NCBI GenBank assembly: GCA_027622495.1
Contig: JAQBYL010000045.1
Coordinates: 1-14,625 of the forward strand
Source: Pseudomonadota bacterium
GTDB lineage: Bacteria > Pseudomonadota > Gammaproteobacteria > Pseudomonadales > Azotimanducaceae
Direction: 5' to 3'
DNA: 14,625 bases
Position 1 is the first letter of the stretch; each line of letters starts with the position of its first letter. The notes below the pieces were generated by a model, which did no database searches, had not been told where the DNA came from, and saw only the letters and a list, made by a program, of their open reading frames with translations. This document shows, in pieces, positions 6,903 through 14,556 of the stretch. Both the position numbers and the translations under genes were made by a program.

Positions 6903-9900
6903 TCATTCGGCTTCCAGCTCCATGTCGATGCCAAGAGAGCGAATCTCTTTGACCAGCACGTTGAAGGACTCCGGCATCCCCGGTTCCATCCGGAAATCAC
7001 CGTCGACGATGTTCTTGTACATCTTCGTCCGGCCGGCAACGTCGTCAGACTTGACGGTCAGCATCTCCTGCAGCGTGTAGGCCGCACCGTATGCTTCCAG
7101 TGCCCAGACTTCCATCTCACCAAAGCGTTGACCGCCAAACTGGGCCTTACCACCCAGCGGCTGCTGGGTAACAAGACTGTAAGAGCCAGTTGAACGGGCG
7201 TGCATCTTGTCGTCTACCAGATGGTTGAGCTTCAACACATACATGTAGCCCACCGTAACGGGCCGGTCGAACTGCTCACCGGTCCGACCATCAAACAACG
7301 TGGTCTGACCTGTCACAGGCAGACCCGCCAGCTCCAGCATGCGCTTGATTTCCTGTTCATTCGCGCCGTCAAATACCGGCGTGGCCATCGGAACGCCTTT
7401 TCGCAGGTTGTTCGACAGAGTCATTATCTCGTCATCGTTTAACGAGTTGAGATCTTCTCTCTGCTCACCATCAGTGTTGTAGACCTGATCGAGATATTCG
7501 CGCAAGGTGGCGACGCTCTTCTGAGTTTCGAGCATCTCGTTGATCCGGTCGCCAATCCCTTTGGCGGCCCAGCCAAGATGCGTCTCGAGCACCTGCCCGA
7601 CGTTCATTCGGGATGGCACACCCAGTGGGTTCAACACGATATCCACCGGTTCGCCGTGCTCGTCGTAGGGCATGTCTTCAACCGGCTTGATAACCGAGAT
7701 CACGCCCTTGTTCCCATGACGACCCGCCATCTTGTCACCAGGCTGGATACGACGCTTGATCGCGAGGTATACCTTAACGATCTTCAGCACACCGGGTGCC
7801 AGGTCATCGCCACTTTCAAGCTTTGAGCGCTTGTCTGCATAGATGGCATCGAGTTTGTTGCGCCGCTCACCAAGCTGCGCTTCAGCCCGCTCGATCTGCG
7901 CGTTGAGCACGTCATCCTTCATCCGGATCTTGAACCAGTCGTCATGCTCAAGACTCTTCAGATATTCCGCATCGATCGAAAGGCCTTTGCTCTGACCAGG
8001 TGCACTGGCTGCAGCATTGCCGATCAGCGCACTTTGCAGGCGCTCAAAGGTCGCCACTTCGACGATCCGGTATTCATCGTCCAGGTCTTTGCGGATCTGA
8101 GCGAGTTCAGACTGTTCAATATCTTTTGCGCGCTGGTCTTTTTCAACGCCGTCGCGGGTAAACACCCGTACGTCGATGATCGTCCCTTTAACGCTGGTTG
8201 GCACCCGCAATGAGGTGTCTTTTACATCGGAGGCTTTCTCACCGAAGATCGCGCGAAGCAGCTTTTCTTCAGGTGTGAGCTGGGTTTCACCCTTTGGTGT
8301 TACCTTGCCGACCAGAATATCGCCTGCGCCGACTTCCGCACCGATATAGACGATGCCCGACTCATCGAGCTTCGACAGCGCGCCTTCACCGACATTAGGA
8401 ATGTCGCACGTGACTTCTTCAGGGCCTAAGCGTGTGTCCCTGGCGATGCAGGTGAGTTCCTGGATGTGAATACTGGTGAACCGGTCTTCCTGAACCACCC
8501 GCTCCGAAACCAGGATCGAATCTTCGTAGTTGTAACCATTCCAGGGCATGAATGCGATACGCATATTCTGCCCAAGCGCCAACTCGCCCATGTCGATGGA
8601 CGGTCCGTCCGCAAGCACGTCACCGCGCTCAATCCGATCACCCGGTTTCACCAGCGGTCGCTGATTGATACAGGTGTTCTGATTCGATCGGGTGAACTTG
8701 GTCAGGTTGTAGATTTCTACGCCTGCTTCGCCCGCTTCGGTTTCAGTATCGGCGACGCGGACCACAATCCGCGCTGCGTCGACGCTGTCTACCGTGCCGC
8801 CTTTCTTGGCAATCACGCAGACACCGGAATCCCGTGCAACAACGCCTTCAATGCCGGTCCCGACCAGCGGCTTTTCGGCTCGCAAGGTGGGTACTGCCTG
8901 ACGCTGCATATTGGAGCCCATCAGGGCGCGGTTGGCATCGTCGTGCTCAAGGAATGGAATCAGCGATGCAGCGATGGAGACCACCTGCCGCGGTGACACA
9001 TCCATGAAGTTGACGTTGTCTGCAGTTGTCTTGGTGAATTCGTTCTGATGTCGAACGTCGACAAGCTCTTCAACGAATGCACCTTTGGCATCAATGATCG
9101 AACTCGCTTGCGCGATGACGTATTCCGCCTCGTCAATGGCTGACAGATACTCGATGTCTTTGGTGACTTTGCCAGCCACAACTTTACGGTAAGGTGTTTC
9201 CAGAAAACCGTACTCATTGGTGCGTGCATAAGATGCCAGGCTGTTGATCAGGCCAATGTTCGGACCTTCTGGTGTTTCAATCGGACACACCCGCCCATAG
9301 TGGGTGGGATGCACGTCGCGGACTTCAAACCCGGCACGTTCCCGGGTCAGGCCGCCCGGTCCAAGCGCCGACACCCGACGTTTGTGGGTAACCTCAGACA
9401 ACGGGTTATTCTGGTCCATGAACTGAGACAGCTGGCTGGACCCGAAGTATTCCTTGATCGCAGCACCTACCGGCTTGGCATTGATCATGTCCTGCGGCAT
9501 GAGACCTTCTGACTCAGCCAGGCTCAGGCGTTCTTTCACTGCGCGTTCAACGCGGATCAGACCCACGCGAAACTGGTTTTCTGTCATCTCACCAACAGAA
9601 CGCACGCGTCGGTTGCCGAGATGGTCGATGTCATCCACAGAACCGTTACCGTTCCGGATATCAATGAGTGTGCGCAGGACTTCGATGATGTCCTCATTCT
9701 TGAGGACGCCTTCACCAACTGTTTCTTCACGGCCAAGGCGACGGTTGAACTTCATTCGTCCAACTGCAGAGAGGTCATAGCGTTCGGTGGAGAAGAACAG
9801 GTTGTGGAACAGGTTTTCAGCAGCCTCTTTTGTCGGCGGCTCTCCCGGGCGCATCATGCGGTAGATTTCAACCAGCGCTTCAAGGCGATTGCTGGTCGGA

Positions 9901-10976
9901 TCGATGCGCAGCGTTTCGGATATGTAGGGTCCGCGGTCGAGTTCGTTGGTGTAGATCGTCACGATGTTGGATACACCTGCTTCAAGCAACGCTTCGAGGA
10001 CCTCTTCGGTAATCATGGTGTTGCAGGCAACCAGTATTTCACCGGTGGATTCGTTAATCACGTCCTTGGCGATAACCCGATCCATCAGGTATTCGCGCGG
10101 AACGTCCAGACGTCTGATCTTGGAGTCTTCCAGCAGGCGGACGTGGCGGGCAGTAATCCGCTTGCCTACCTCAACGATAACCTCGCCAGCACTGTTGGAT
10201 ATATCGAATGTGGCCACATCACCGCGCATCCGCTCGGGGATGAGGTCCATCGAAAAGCCAGCCTTCTTCACGTGGAAGACGCTCTTATCAAAGAACATGT
10301 CCAGCACTTCTTCACCCGTGTAGCCGAGCGCTCGAAGAATGATGGTGGCAGGCAGCTTGCGGCGTCGGTCGATCCGGACAAACACACAGTCTTTTATATC
10401 GAACTCAAAGTCGAGCCATGAGCCACGGTAAGGGATGATCCTTGCCGAATACAAAAGCTTACCCGAAGAATGTGTCTTGCCCCGGTCGTGGTCAAAGAAC
10501 ACACCAGGCGATCTGTGCAACTGCGACACCACCACACGCTCTGTGCCGTTGATCACGAAGGTGCCGTTTTCGGTCATGAGCGGGATTTCTCCCAGATACA
10601 CTTCCTGCTCTTTAACGTCTTTGATCGCTTTTGCAGAAGATTCTTTGTCATAGATGATCAGCTGCACTTTCACCCGCAGCGGCGCTGCATAGGTAAAACC
10701 GCGAAGCACACTTTCGCGTACATCGAATGCAGGTGTTCCCAGACGGTAGTCCACGTACTCAAGCGCTGCGTTGCCTGAATAGCTGACAATTGGAAACACG
10801 GATCGAAACGCAGCATGCAGGCCTACGTCCTCTCGTGCGTCACCCTGCTTATCCAGCTGCAGAAACCTGTTGTAAGAATCTACCTGGATGGCCAGCAGAT
10901 ACGGCATCTCCATTGACTCAGCCAGTCGGCCGAAGTCTTTGCGGATGCGTTTTTTCTCGGTGAAGCTATACGCCAT
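6903..10976 (-). CDS. rpoB: RNA polymerase beta subunit
   Basis: Second-largest RNA polymerase subunit, which helps form the active centre and the RNA exit path and is the target of rifampicin. It has 1357 residues, the length seen in Pseudomonas (E. coli 1342). The start MAYSFTEKKRIRKDFG fits the family; the ATG at 10976 follows GGGAGA at normal spacing. The rifampicin cluster SSQLSQFMDQNNPLSEVTHK lies near 513-532, continuing to RRVSALGPGG. D521, H531 and S536 (E. coli D516, H526, S531) are wild type. The lineage-specific insertion before the active-site region is present. The catalytic segment GDKMAGRHGNKGVIS and the C-terminal QPLGGKAQFGGQRFGEMEVW, which contacts beta', are intact. It is separated from rplL by 176 nt and from rpoC by 59 nt. 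Confidence 0.99.
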   Translation of the reverse strand: MAYSFTEKKRIRKDFGRLAESMEMPYLLAIQVDSYNRFLQLDKQGDAREDVGLHAAFRSVFPIVSYSGNAALEYVDYRLGTPAFDVRESVLRGFTYAAPLRVKVQLIIYDKESSAKAIKDVKEQEVYLGEIPLMTENGTFVINGTERVVVSQLHRSPGVFFDHDRGKTHSSGKLLYSARIIPYRGSWLDFEFDIKDCVFVRIDRRRKLPATIILRALGYTGEEVLDMFFDKSVFHVKKAGFSMDLIPERMRGDVATFDISNSAGEVIVEVGKRITARHVRLLEDSKIRRLDVPREYLMDRVIAKDVINESTGEILVACNTMITEEVLEALLEAGVSNIVTIYTNELDRGPYISETLRIDPTSNRLEALVEIYRMMRPGEPPTKEAAENLFHNLFFSTERYDLSAVGRMKFNRRLGREETVGEGVLKNEDIIEVLRTLIDIRNGNGSVDDIDHLGNRRVRSVGEMTENQFRVGLIRVERAVKERLSLAESEGLMPQDMINAKPVGAAIKEYFGSSQLSQFMDQNNPLSEVTHKRRVSALGPGGLTRERAGFEVRDVHPTHYGRVCPIETPEGPNIGLINSLASYARTNEYGFLETPYRKVVAGKVTKDIEYLSAIDEAEYVIAQASSIIDAKGAFVEELVDVRHQNEFTKTTADNVNFMDVSPRQVVSIAASLIPFLEHDDANRALMGSNMQRQAVPTLRAEKPLVGTGIEGVVARDSGVCVIAKKGGTVDSVDAARIVVRVADTETEAGEAGVEIYNLTKFTRSNQNTCINQRPLVKPGDRIERGDVLADGPSIDMGELALGQNMRIAFMPWNGYNYEDSILVSERVVQEDRFTSIHIQELTCIARDTRLGPEEVTCDIPNVGEGALSKLDESGIVYIGAEVGAGDILVGKVTPKGETQLTPEEKLLRAIFGEKASDVKDTSLRVPTSVKGTIIDVRVFTRDGVEKDQRAKDIEQSELAQIRKDLDDEYRIVEVATFERLQSALIGNAAASAPGQSKGLSIDAEYLKSLEHDDWFKIRMKDDVLNAQIERAEAQLGERRNKLDAIYADKRSKLESGDDLAPGVLKIVKVYLAIKRRIQPGDKMAGRHGNKGVISVIKPVEDMPYDEHGEPVDIVLNPLGVPSRMNVGQVLETHLGWAAKGIGDRINEMLETQKSVATLREYLDQVYNTDGEQREDLNSLNDDEIMTLSNNLRKGVPMATPVFDGANEQEIKRMLELAGLPVTGQTTLFDGRTGEQFDRPVTVGYMYVLKLNHLVDDKMHARSTGSYSLVTQQPLGGKAQFGGQRFGEMEVWALEAYGAAYTLQEMLTVKSDDVAGRTKMYKNIVDGDFRMEPGMPESFNVLVKEIRSLGIDMELEAE

Positions 10977-11012
10977 TCGAATCTCCCATGCTCATATTCG
11001 CTTGAAAGCAGT

Positions 11013-11076
11013 TTGTGTGACCCGCTATTCGGGCAGTCGGTGTGTGTTCGTTGAGCAGTCCATTGAAGTCACACAA
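11013..11076 (-). promoter_or_regulatory. Long-range inverted repeat in the rplL-rpoB spacer, candidate RNase III stem
   Basis: The transcript arms TTGTGTGAC (11068-11076) and GTCACACAA (11013-11021) are perfect 9-bp complements around a 46-nt loop. The loop can itself form a small CCCG/CGGG hairpin. In E. coli the same spacer holds an RNase III site that separates stalk-protein mRNA from polymerase mRNA. Equivalence here is inferred from position and structure only. Confidence 0.45.
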
Positions 11077-11116
11077 CGACGAACGGCCGGCGCCCGTCAT
11101 CCCTTGAGGAACAACG

Positions 11117-11145
11117 AAGGCCAGCCAGGTGCAGAAGGCAGCCTT
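11117..11145 (-). terminator. Weak candidate attenuator after rplL
   Basis: Just after the rplL stop the transcript can pair AAGGCUG with UGGCCUU (11139-11145 with 11117-11123, two G-U pairs), followed by UCGUUGUUCC. E. coli has a partial terminator here that lowers rpoBC expression relative to rplJL. The stem is short and there is no true U-run, so this is a positional guess. Confidence 0.25.
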
Positions 11146-11152
11146 GCTCAAT

Positions 11153-11533
11153 CTATTTGAGCTCAACCGTCCCACCAGCTTCTTCGAGCTGTTTCTTGAG
11201 GTCTTCTGCTTCGCTCTTTGTCGCATCTTCTTTTATCGCGGAAGGTGCTTCGTCAACCAATGCCTTGGCTTCTTTCAAGCCGAGACCGGTGATCGCGCGA
11301 ACTGCTTTGATCACGTTGACTTTCTTCTCGCCTGAAGAAGTCAGTATCACCTGGAAGGAGTCCTGCTCTTCTTCAACTGCGCCGCCGGCGTCGCCACCAG
11401 CCGCCGGGGCTGCTGCCACCGCCGCTGCTGCAGACACGCCAAATTTCTCTTCCATAGCCTGGACGAGTTCAACTACCTGCATGACGCTCATGTCGGCAAT
11501 CGCGTTCAATATATCGTCTTTCGACAATGCCAC
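11153..11533 (-). CDS. rplL: 50S ribosomal protein L7/L12
   Basis: Multicopy acidic stalk protein that recruits and activates translational GTPases such as EF-G and EF-Tu. It has 126 residues (E. coli 121). The N-terminal dimerisation and L10-binding domain (MALSKDDILNAIADMSVMQV) is followed by an Ala/Gly-rich hinge (roughly 38-55). The C-terminal factor-binding domain includes KVNVIKAVRAITGLGLKEAK. The start is GTG at 11531-11533, supported by AAAGGAG 7 nt upstream and by the family N-terminus; the stop is TAG. It lies 38 nt after rplJ. The strong RBS fits the need for more L12 than L10 in the ribosome. Confidence 0.98.
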   Translation of the reverse strand: MALSKDDILNAIADMSVMQVVELVQAMEEKFGVSAAAAVAAAPAAGGDAGGAVEEEQDSFQVILTSSGEKKVNVIKAVRAITGLGLKEAKALVDEAPSAIKEDATKSEAEDLKKQLEEAGGTVELK

Positions 11534-11571
11534 TTTTGATCTCCTTTTAGTCGAAACAAGTTCGTTGTTGG

Positions 11572-12102
11572 TTAGCTCTGCGCCTGCTTCTGATCAGCTA
11601 TTGCAGCAATCGTCCTTACCAGCTTGCCCGGGACCTCTTTAAAGGTCTGGGCCAACTTGACGATTGGCGCCTGCATGACACCCATCAGAATTGCTAAGGC
11701 TTCATCCCGGGTCGGCAACTTCGCAACTGCATCGAGTTGCGAGGCGTCGAGAAGTTCACCGCCGATGGCGAGCGCTGTAACATTCAGCGCAGCGTTCACC
11801 TTGGCGAACTCTTTCAACAACCTTGCTGCAGCTCCTGGGCTTTCCTTCGAGAACGCAATCAGGGTCGGACCAATGAATGCTGAATCCAGGCACTCATATT
11901 CCGTTCCTTCCATCGCCCGTTTTGCCAACGTATTGCGGACGACACGCAGATAGACGCCCTGCTCACGTGCTTTCACACGCAGCTCAGTCATCTGACCTAC
12001 AGTCAAACCGCGATAGTCAGCCAGCACGGCCGATAACGCGTTCCCTGCGGCTTCGTTAACCTCGGCAACGATTTGCTTCTTTTGCTCGAGTTTTAATGCC
12101 AC
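11572..12102 (-). CDS. rplJ: 50S ribosomal protein L10
   Basis: Stalk-base protein that anchors L7/L12 dimers to 23S rRNA and is the translational repressor of its own operon. The product is 176 residues (E. coli 165). The chosen start is GTG at 12100-12102 (V-A-L-K-L-E-Q-K-K, matching the family MALxL start). It is preceded by GAGGAG with 6-nt spacing. The upstream in-frame ATG at 12129 would place that Shine-Dalgarno inside the gene and add residues foreign to the family, so it is rejected. Conserved segments include ADYRGLTVGQMTELR, VVRNTLAKRAMEGTEYECL and the GPTLIAFS strand. The C-terminal helix is expected to carry the L12 dimers. Confidence 0.97.
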   Translation of the reverse strand: MALKLEQKKQIVAEVNEAAGNALSAVLADYRGLTVGQMTELRVKAREQGVYLRVVRNTLAKRAMEGTEYECLDSAFIGPTLIAFSKESPGAAARLLKEFAKVNAALNVTALAIGGELLDASQLDAVAKLPTRDEALAILMGVMQAPIVKLAQTFKEVPGKLVRTIAAIADQKQAQS

Positions 12103-12108
12103 TGGCTT

Positions 12109-12114
12109 CTCCTC
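12109..12114 (-). promoter_or_regulatory. RBS deciding the rplJ GTG start
   Basis: GAGGAG ends 6 nt before the GTG at 12102. It excludes the longer frame beginning at 12129. A hairpin with 8 paired positions (one G-U) and a CCAC loop (12124-12143) stands just upstream, which may matter for L10 control of this RBS. Confidence 0.85.
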
Positions 12115-12123
12115 GGATTCGCC

Positions 12124-12345
12124 GTCCATGCGTGGGCATGAACATCCGTTACGTTTTTAGTTCCGCGACTCCAGCGCGTTTTAGTGGCGCGCTTAATCGC
12201 GTCACGGCGAGTCCAAGTTGACGAGACAAGCTCGCTTCGTCTGGCTTCACCGTCTGCGTAGGAAATTAAGTCCCCGTGCAAAGCACGGACCTGTGCGGAG
12301 CACGGGCTTACCTGTGCGGAGCACAGGCGGACACCTACGGTTTTT
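12124..12345 (-). promoter_or_regulatory. L10 leader RNA (L10-L12 autoregulatory site) of rplJ
   Basis: The 315-nt gap between rplA and rplJ holds a structured leader. In transcript order, ACCGTAGG (12334-12341) can pair with CCTACG-CAGAC-GGT (12249-12262), leaving an asymmetric CAGAC bulge. From memory this matches the E. coli rplJ leader (CCGCAGG ... CCTGCGTAGACGGTG), including the CTTAAT stretch before the 3' strand. The apical arm here is much larger: a GTCC/GGAC stem (12329-12332 with 12270-12273) encloses three hairpins. Downstream are a nested stem (GACTC/GAGTC at 12209-12213 with 12167-12171; GCGCG/CGCGC at 12188-12192 with 12174-12178) and a hairpin at 12124-12143 next to the RBS. 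L10 bound here should repress rplJL translation. I saw no confident promoter in the gap. Confidence 0.8.
12274..12327 (-). repeat. Three tandem hairpins inside the L10 leader
   Basis: In transcript order: CCTGTGC-TCC-GCACAGG (12311-12327, perfect 7 bp), CCCGTGC-TCC-GCACAGG (12290-12306, one mismatch), CCGTGC-TTT-GCACGG (12274-12288, perfect 6 bp). The first two units agree at 16 of 17 positions with a 21-nt period, suggesting local duplication. Confidence 0.75.
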
Positions 12346-12417
12346 GACGGAGACGAACTCACGGTTCGCATACCTTCAAATTTAACTGGGGAATTTCGCA
12401 CCCCACTGTGCTGGAGA

Positions 12418-13113
12418 TCAGACCTCCAGCGAAGTTTGATCGATTGCAACACCCGGGCCCATGGTCGTGGACAGGGTGATCTGTTTCAGATAAACACCTT
12501 TTGCTGACGATGGTTTGGCCTTTTTCAGGTCATTGATCAGCGCCTCGATGTTTTCTTTTATCTGTGTCGTATTGAATCCAACCTGACCGACACTGCCATG
12601 AATGATGCCGCCGCGATCAGCCCGATACTGAATCTGGCCCGACTTGGCATTCTTAACTGCAGTTTCAACGTCTGGTGTCACCGTTCCGGTTTTCGGGTTC
12701 GGCATCAATCCTCGCGGACCGAGAACCTTGCCGAGCTGACCAACAATCCGCATGGCGTCCGGCGTGGCAATCACCACATCAAAGTCCAACTGGCCGGCTT
12801 TTACCTTGTCGGCCAGATCGTCAAAACCTACCAGGTCTGCACCAGCAGCGGTTGCTTTGTCTGCCAGTTCACCCTGGGCGAACACCGCAACGCGAACCGT
12901 CTTGCCACTTCCGTGCGGAAGCGTGGTGGCGCCACGAACTGCCTGGTCAGATTTGCGCGGGTCGACACCCAGATTGACCGCGACATCGAATGACTCTTTG
13001 AACCTGGTCTTTGAAAGTTCGGTCAGCAATGCGACCGCCTCATCCACCGGATACGCCTTCTGTCGATCCACTTTCTCCGCAATTGAGCGCATGCGCTTTG
13101 TCAGCTTAGCCAT
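12418..13113 (-). CDS. rplA: 50S ribosomal protein L1
   Basis: Protein of the mobile L1 stalk, which guides deacylated tRNA out of the E site. In E. coli it also represses the rplK-rplA mRNA. It has 231 residues (E. coli 234) and begins MAKLTKRMRSIAEKVDRQKA. Two-domain L1 architecture is visible: the inserted domain II spans roughly residues 68-160 and contains GKVLGPRGLMPNPKTGTVT, and the RNA-binding residues lie in the flanking domain I. The ATG at 13113 abuts the rplK stop with no gap (TAA-ATG). The Shine-Dalgarno GGAGG lies inside rplK, so the two are almost certainly translationally coupled. Confidence 0.98.
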   Translation of the reverse strand: MAKLTKRMRSIAEKVDRQKAYPVDEAVALLTELSKTRFKESFDVAVNLGVDPRKSDQAVRGATTLPHGSGKTVRVAVFAQGELADKATAAGADLVGFDDLADKVKAGQLDFDVVIATPDAMRIVGQLGKVLGPRGLMPNPKTGTVTPDVETAVKNAKSGQIQYRADRGGIIHGSVGQVGFNTTQIKENIEALINDLKKAKPSSAKGVYLKQITLSTTMGPGVAIDQTSLEV

Positions 13114-13545
13114 TTACACACCCTCCACGTCGATGCCAACGCTGCGAGCAGTACCGGCAATCGTTCGAACTGCTGCATCCATGCTGGCTGCGGTCAAGTC
13201 CGGCTCTTTGATCTTGGCAATCTCTTCAAGTTGCGCACGGGTTACCTTGGCCACTTTGACCGTATTGGGCGTCGCACTTCCTTTGTTGAGCTTGGCAGCT
13301 TTCAGCAACAGTACTGCTGCCGGCGGCGTCTTGGTCACAAAGGTGAAGCTGCGATCAGCGTACGCGGTGATCACCACCGGGATTGGCAAGCCAGGCTCCA
13401 TGCTCTGCGTCTGTGCATTGAACGTCTTGCAGAAATCCATGATATTCAAACCATGCTGACCGAGGGCCGGACCCACCGGTGGACTCGGGTTCGCCTGACC
13501 CGCTTTTACCTGCAACTTAATGTAGGCCAGAACCTTCTTCGCCAT
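13114..13545 (-). CDS. rplK: 50S ribosomal protein L11
   Basis: GTPase-centre protein that binds the 23S rRNA helix 43/44 region with L10-L12, is the site of thiostrepton action, and is needed for RelA activation in E. coli. The product is 143 residues (E. coli 142). The start is the ATG at 13543-13545 (MAKKVLAYIKLQVKAGQANP), with AAGGAG 5 nt upstream; a longer in-frame ATG at 13608 is rejected. The N-terminal proline-rich stretch PSPPVGPALGQHGLNIMDFC and the C-terminal rRNA-binding domain (AASMDAAVRTIAGTARSVGI) are intact. It lies 90 nt after nusG and directly abuts rplA. Confidence 0.98.
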   Translation of the reverse strand: MAKKVLAYIKLQVKAGQANPSPPVGPALGQHGLNIMDFCKTFNAQTQSMEPGLPIPVVITAYADRSFTFVTKTPPAAVLLLKAAKLNKGSATPNTVKVAKVTRAQLEEIAKIKEPDLTAASMDAAVRTIAGTARSVGIDVEGV

Positions 13546-13560
13546 TCTCACTCCTTGCGG

Positions 13561-13592
13561 GTGTTCACGTGCGGTCACGTAAGGACCAACAC
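13561..13592 (-). promoter_or_regulatory. Candidate L1 binding site in the rplK leader
   Basis: The transcript can form GTGTT-GGTC-(CTTACGT)-GACC-[GCACGTG]-AACAC: two stacked stems (5 and 4 bp) with a 7-nt bulge only on the 3' side, ending a few bases before the rplK RBS. It is preceded by GGGGA. A stem with a one-sided internal loop is the general form of L1 sites on mRNA and rRNA. Similarity is structural, not verified. Confidence 0.4.
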
Positions 13593-13635
13593 TCCCCGTC
13601 ATATTCACGCCATCGGTGACCCGATCGCTGTTAGA

Positions 13636-14166
13636 TCAGCCCTTTTCGACCTGACCGAAATCGAGTTCAACCGGCGTTGAGCGACCAAATATGGTCACCG
13701 CAACCTTCAGCCGGTTCTTCTCGTAATTCACTGCTTCTACCACCCCGTTGAAATCGTTGAACGGTCCATCGACCACACGCACGATTTCTCCAGGCTCAAA
13801 AACTGTCTTCGGCGTTGCTCTTTCGCTGCCGACCGCAACACGATCGAGGATCGCTGCTGCTTCGCGGTCAGTAAGAGGTGCCGGCTGGTCGGCCTTGCCG
13901 CCAATGAACCCCATCACACGCGGAGTTTCTTTAACAAGGTGCCAGGTGTCTTCGTTCAGCTCCATCTCAACCAGCACGTAGCCGGGAAAGAATTTGCGTT
14001 CGCTGCGCCGTTTTTGACCACCGCGCATTTCCACCACTTCTTCGCTGGGGACCAGAATGTCGCCGAAGAATTCCTTCAGCTTCGACAGGCCAACACGCTC
14101 AATCAGGGCTCGAGCGACATTCTTTTCAAAACCAGAGTAGGCATGGACGACGTACCACTTTTTCAT
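13636..14166 (-). CDS. nusG: Transcription elongation/antitermination factor NusG
   Basis: Binds the RNA polymerase clamp, suppresses pausing, and links polymerase to Rho or to the ribosome through S10. The product is 176 residues (E. coli 181). The N-terminal NGN domain opens MKKWYVVHAYSGFEKNVARA and contains FFPGYVLVEMELNEDTWHLV and the conserved RVMGFIGG. The C-terminal KOW domain includes EPGEIVRVVDGPFNDFNGVV and ends ELDFGQVEKG. The ATG at 14164-14166 gives the family start; the in-frame ATG at 14199 lies inside secE and is rejected. The gap to secE is 5 nt. The Shine-Dalgarno is weak (TTGGAT), consistent with coupling to secE translation. Confidence 0.98.
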   Translation of the reverse strand: MKKWYVVHAYSGFEKNVARALIERVGLSKLKEFFGDILVPSEEVVEMRGGQKRRSERKFFPGYVLVEMELNEDTWHLVKETPRVMGFIGGKADQPAPLTDREAAAILDRVAVGSERATPKTVFEPGEIVRVVDGPFNDFNGVVEAVNYEKNRLKVAVTIFGRSTPVELDFGQVEKG

Positions 14167-14171
14167 GCGTG

Positions 14172-14543
14172 TTATCCAATCACCGTAGAGACTAACCAAC
14201 TAAGCCCTGAGTCAAGCAGCCACAATATCAGCGCAAAAATCAGCACCAGGACCAATACCACCATCGTGGTCTGCATCGTCTCCTGACGTGTGGGCCACAC
14301 CACCCGCCGGATTTCACTTCGCGCCTCTTTCAGGATCGACCAGGTCGCTCTTCCACGCGCCGTTTGCAATGCGAGAAGAACAGCAACCGACGCAACTGCC
14401 AGCAGACCGAGCACGCGATAGAGCAACGACTGGTCTGCGTAGTACCAGTTTCCGAACACGCCTGCGACGAGCAACCCAATGACGAGCAGCCACTTCAGCC
14501 AATCGAGGCTGAATACGCTGGATGTTTCTGTGTTTGCACTCAA
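14172..14543 (-). CDS. secE: Preprotein translocase subunit SecE
   Basis: Inner-membrane subunit that clamps SecY in the SecYEG export channel. The 123-residue product has three predicted membrane helices (about 15-35, 41-60 and 91-113), the gammaproteobacterial form (E. coli 127). The conserved cytoplasmic amphipathic segment ARSEIRRVVWPTRQET precedes the last helix. The start is TTG at 14541-14543 (TTG AGT GCA AAC), chosen because AGGA lies 7 nt upstream and no ATG or GTG fits the family length as well; the exact start is slightly uncertain. Only 13 nt separate it from the tRNA-Trp 3' end, implying co-transcription with the tRNA. Confidence 0.95.
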   Translation of the reverse strand: MSANTETSSVFSLDWLKWLLVIGLLVAGVFGNWYYADQSLLYRVLGLLAVASVAVLLALQTARGRATWSILKEARSEIRRVVWPTRQETMQTTMVVLVLVLIFALILWLLDSGLSWLVSTVIG

Positions 14544-14550
14544 GTTTCGA

Positions 14551-14554
14551 TCCT
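14551..14554 (-). promoter_or_regulatory. secE RBS immediately after the tRNA
   Basis: AGGA lies 7 nt before the TTG and begins only 2 nt after the CCA end of tRNA-Trp (CCA-AT-AGGA). It supports the TTG start and means that tRNA 3' processing would cut almost at the RBS. Confidence 0.7.
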
Positions 14555-14556
14555 AT

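Noticed and set aside
6903..10976. Possible rifampicin-resistant rpoB allele, also streptomycin-resistant rpsL
   Set aside because: D521, H531 and S536 in RpoB and K43, K44 and K88 in RpsL (Met counted) are wild type, so no target-site resistance is suggested.
10966..11226. 86-codon minus-strand frame across the rplL-rpoB gap
   Set aside because: It overlaps both rplL and rpoB in another frame and shows no recognisable protein features.
12093..12452. 119-codon minus-strand frame across the rplA-rplJ gap
   Set aside because: It overlaps the rplA end, the structured L10 leader and the rplJ start, has no family resemblance, and the leader RNA explains the sequence better.
13546..13608. Longer rplK start at an upstream in-frame ATG
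   Set aside because: It would add 21 residues absent from L11 proteins and put the clear AAGGAG RBS inside the gene; the region fits better as an L1-control leader.
14167..14199. Longer nusG start overlapping secE
   Set aside because: The added residues are just secE 3' sequence in another frame, and NusG proteins start at MKKWYVVHAY.
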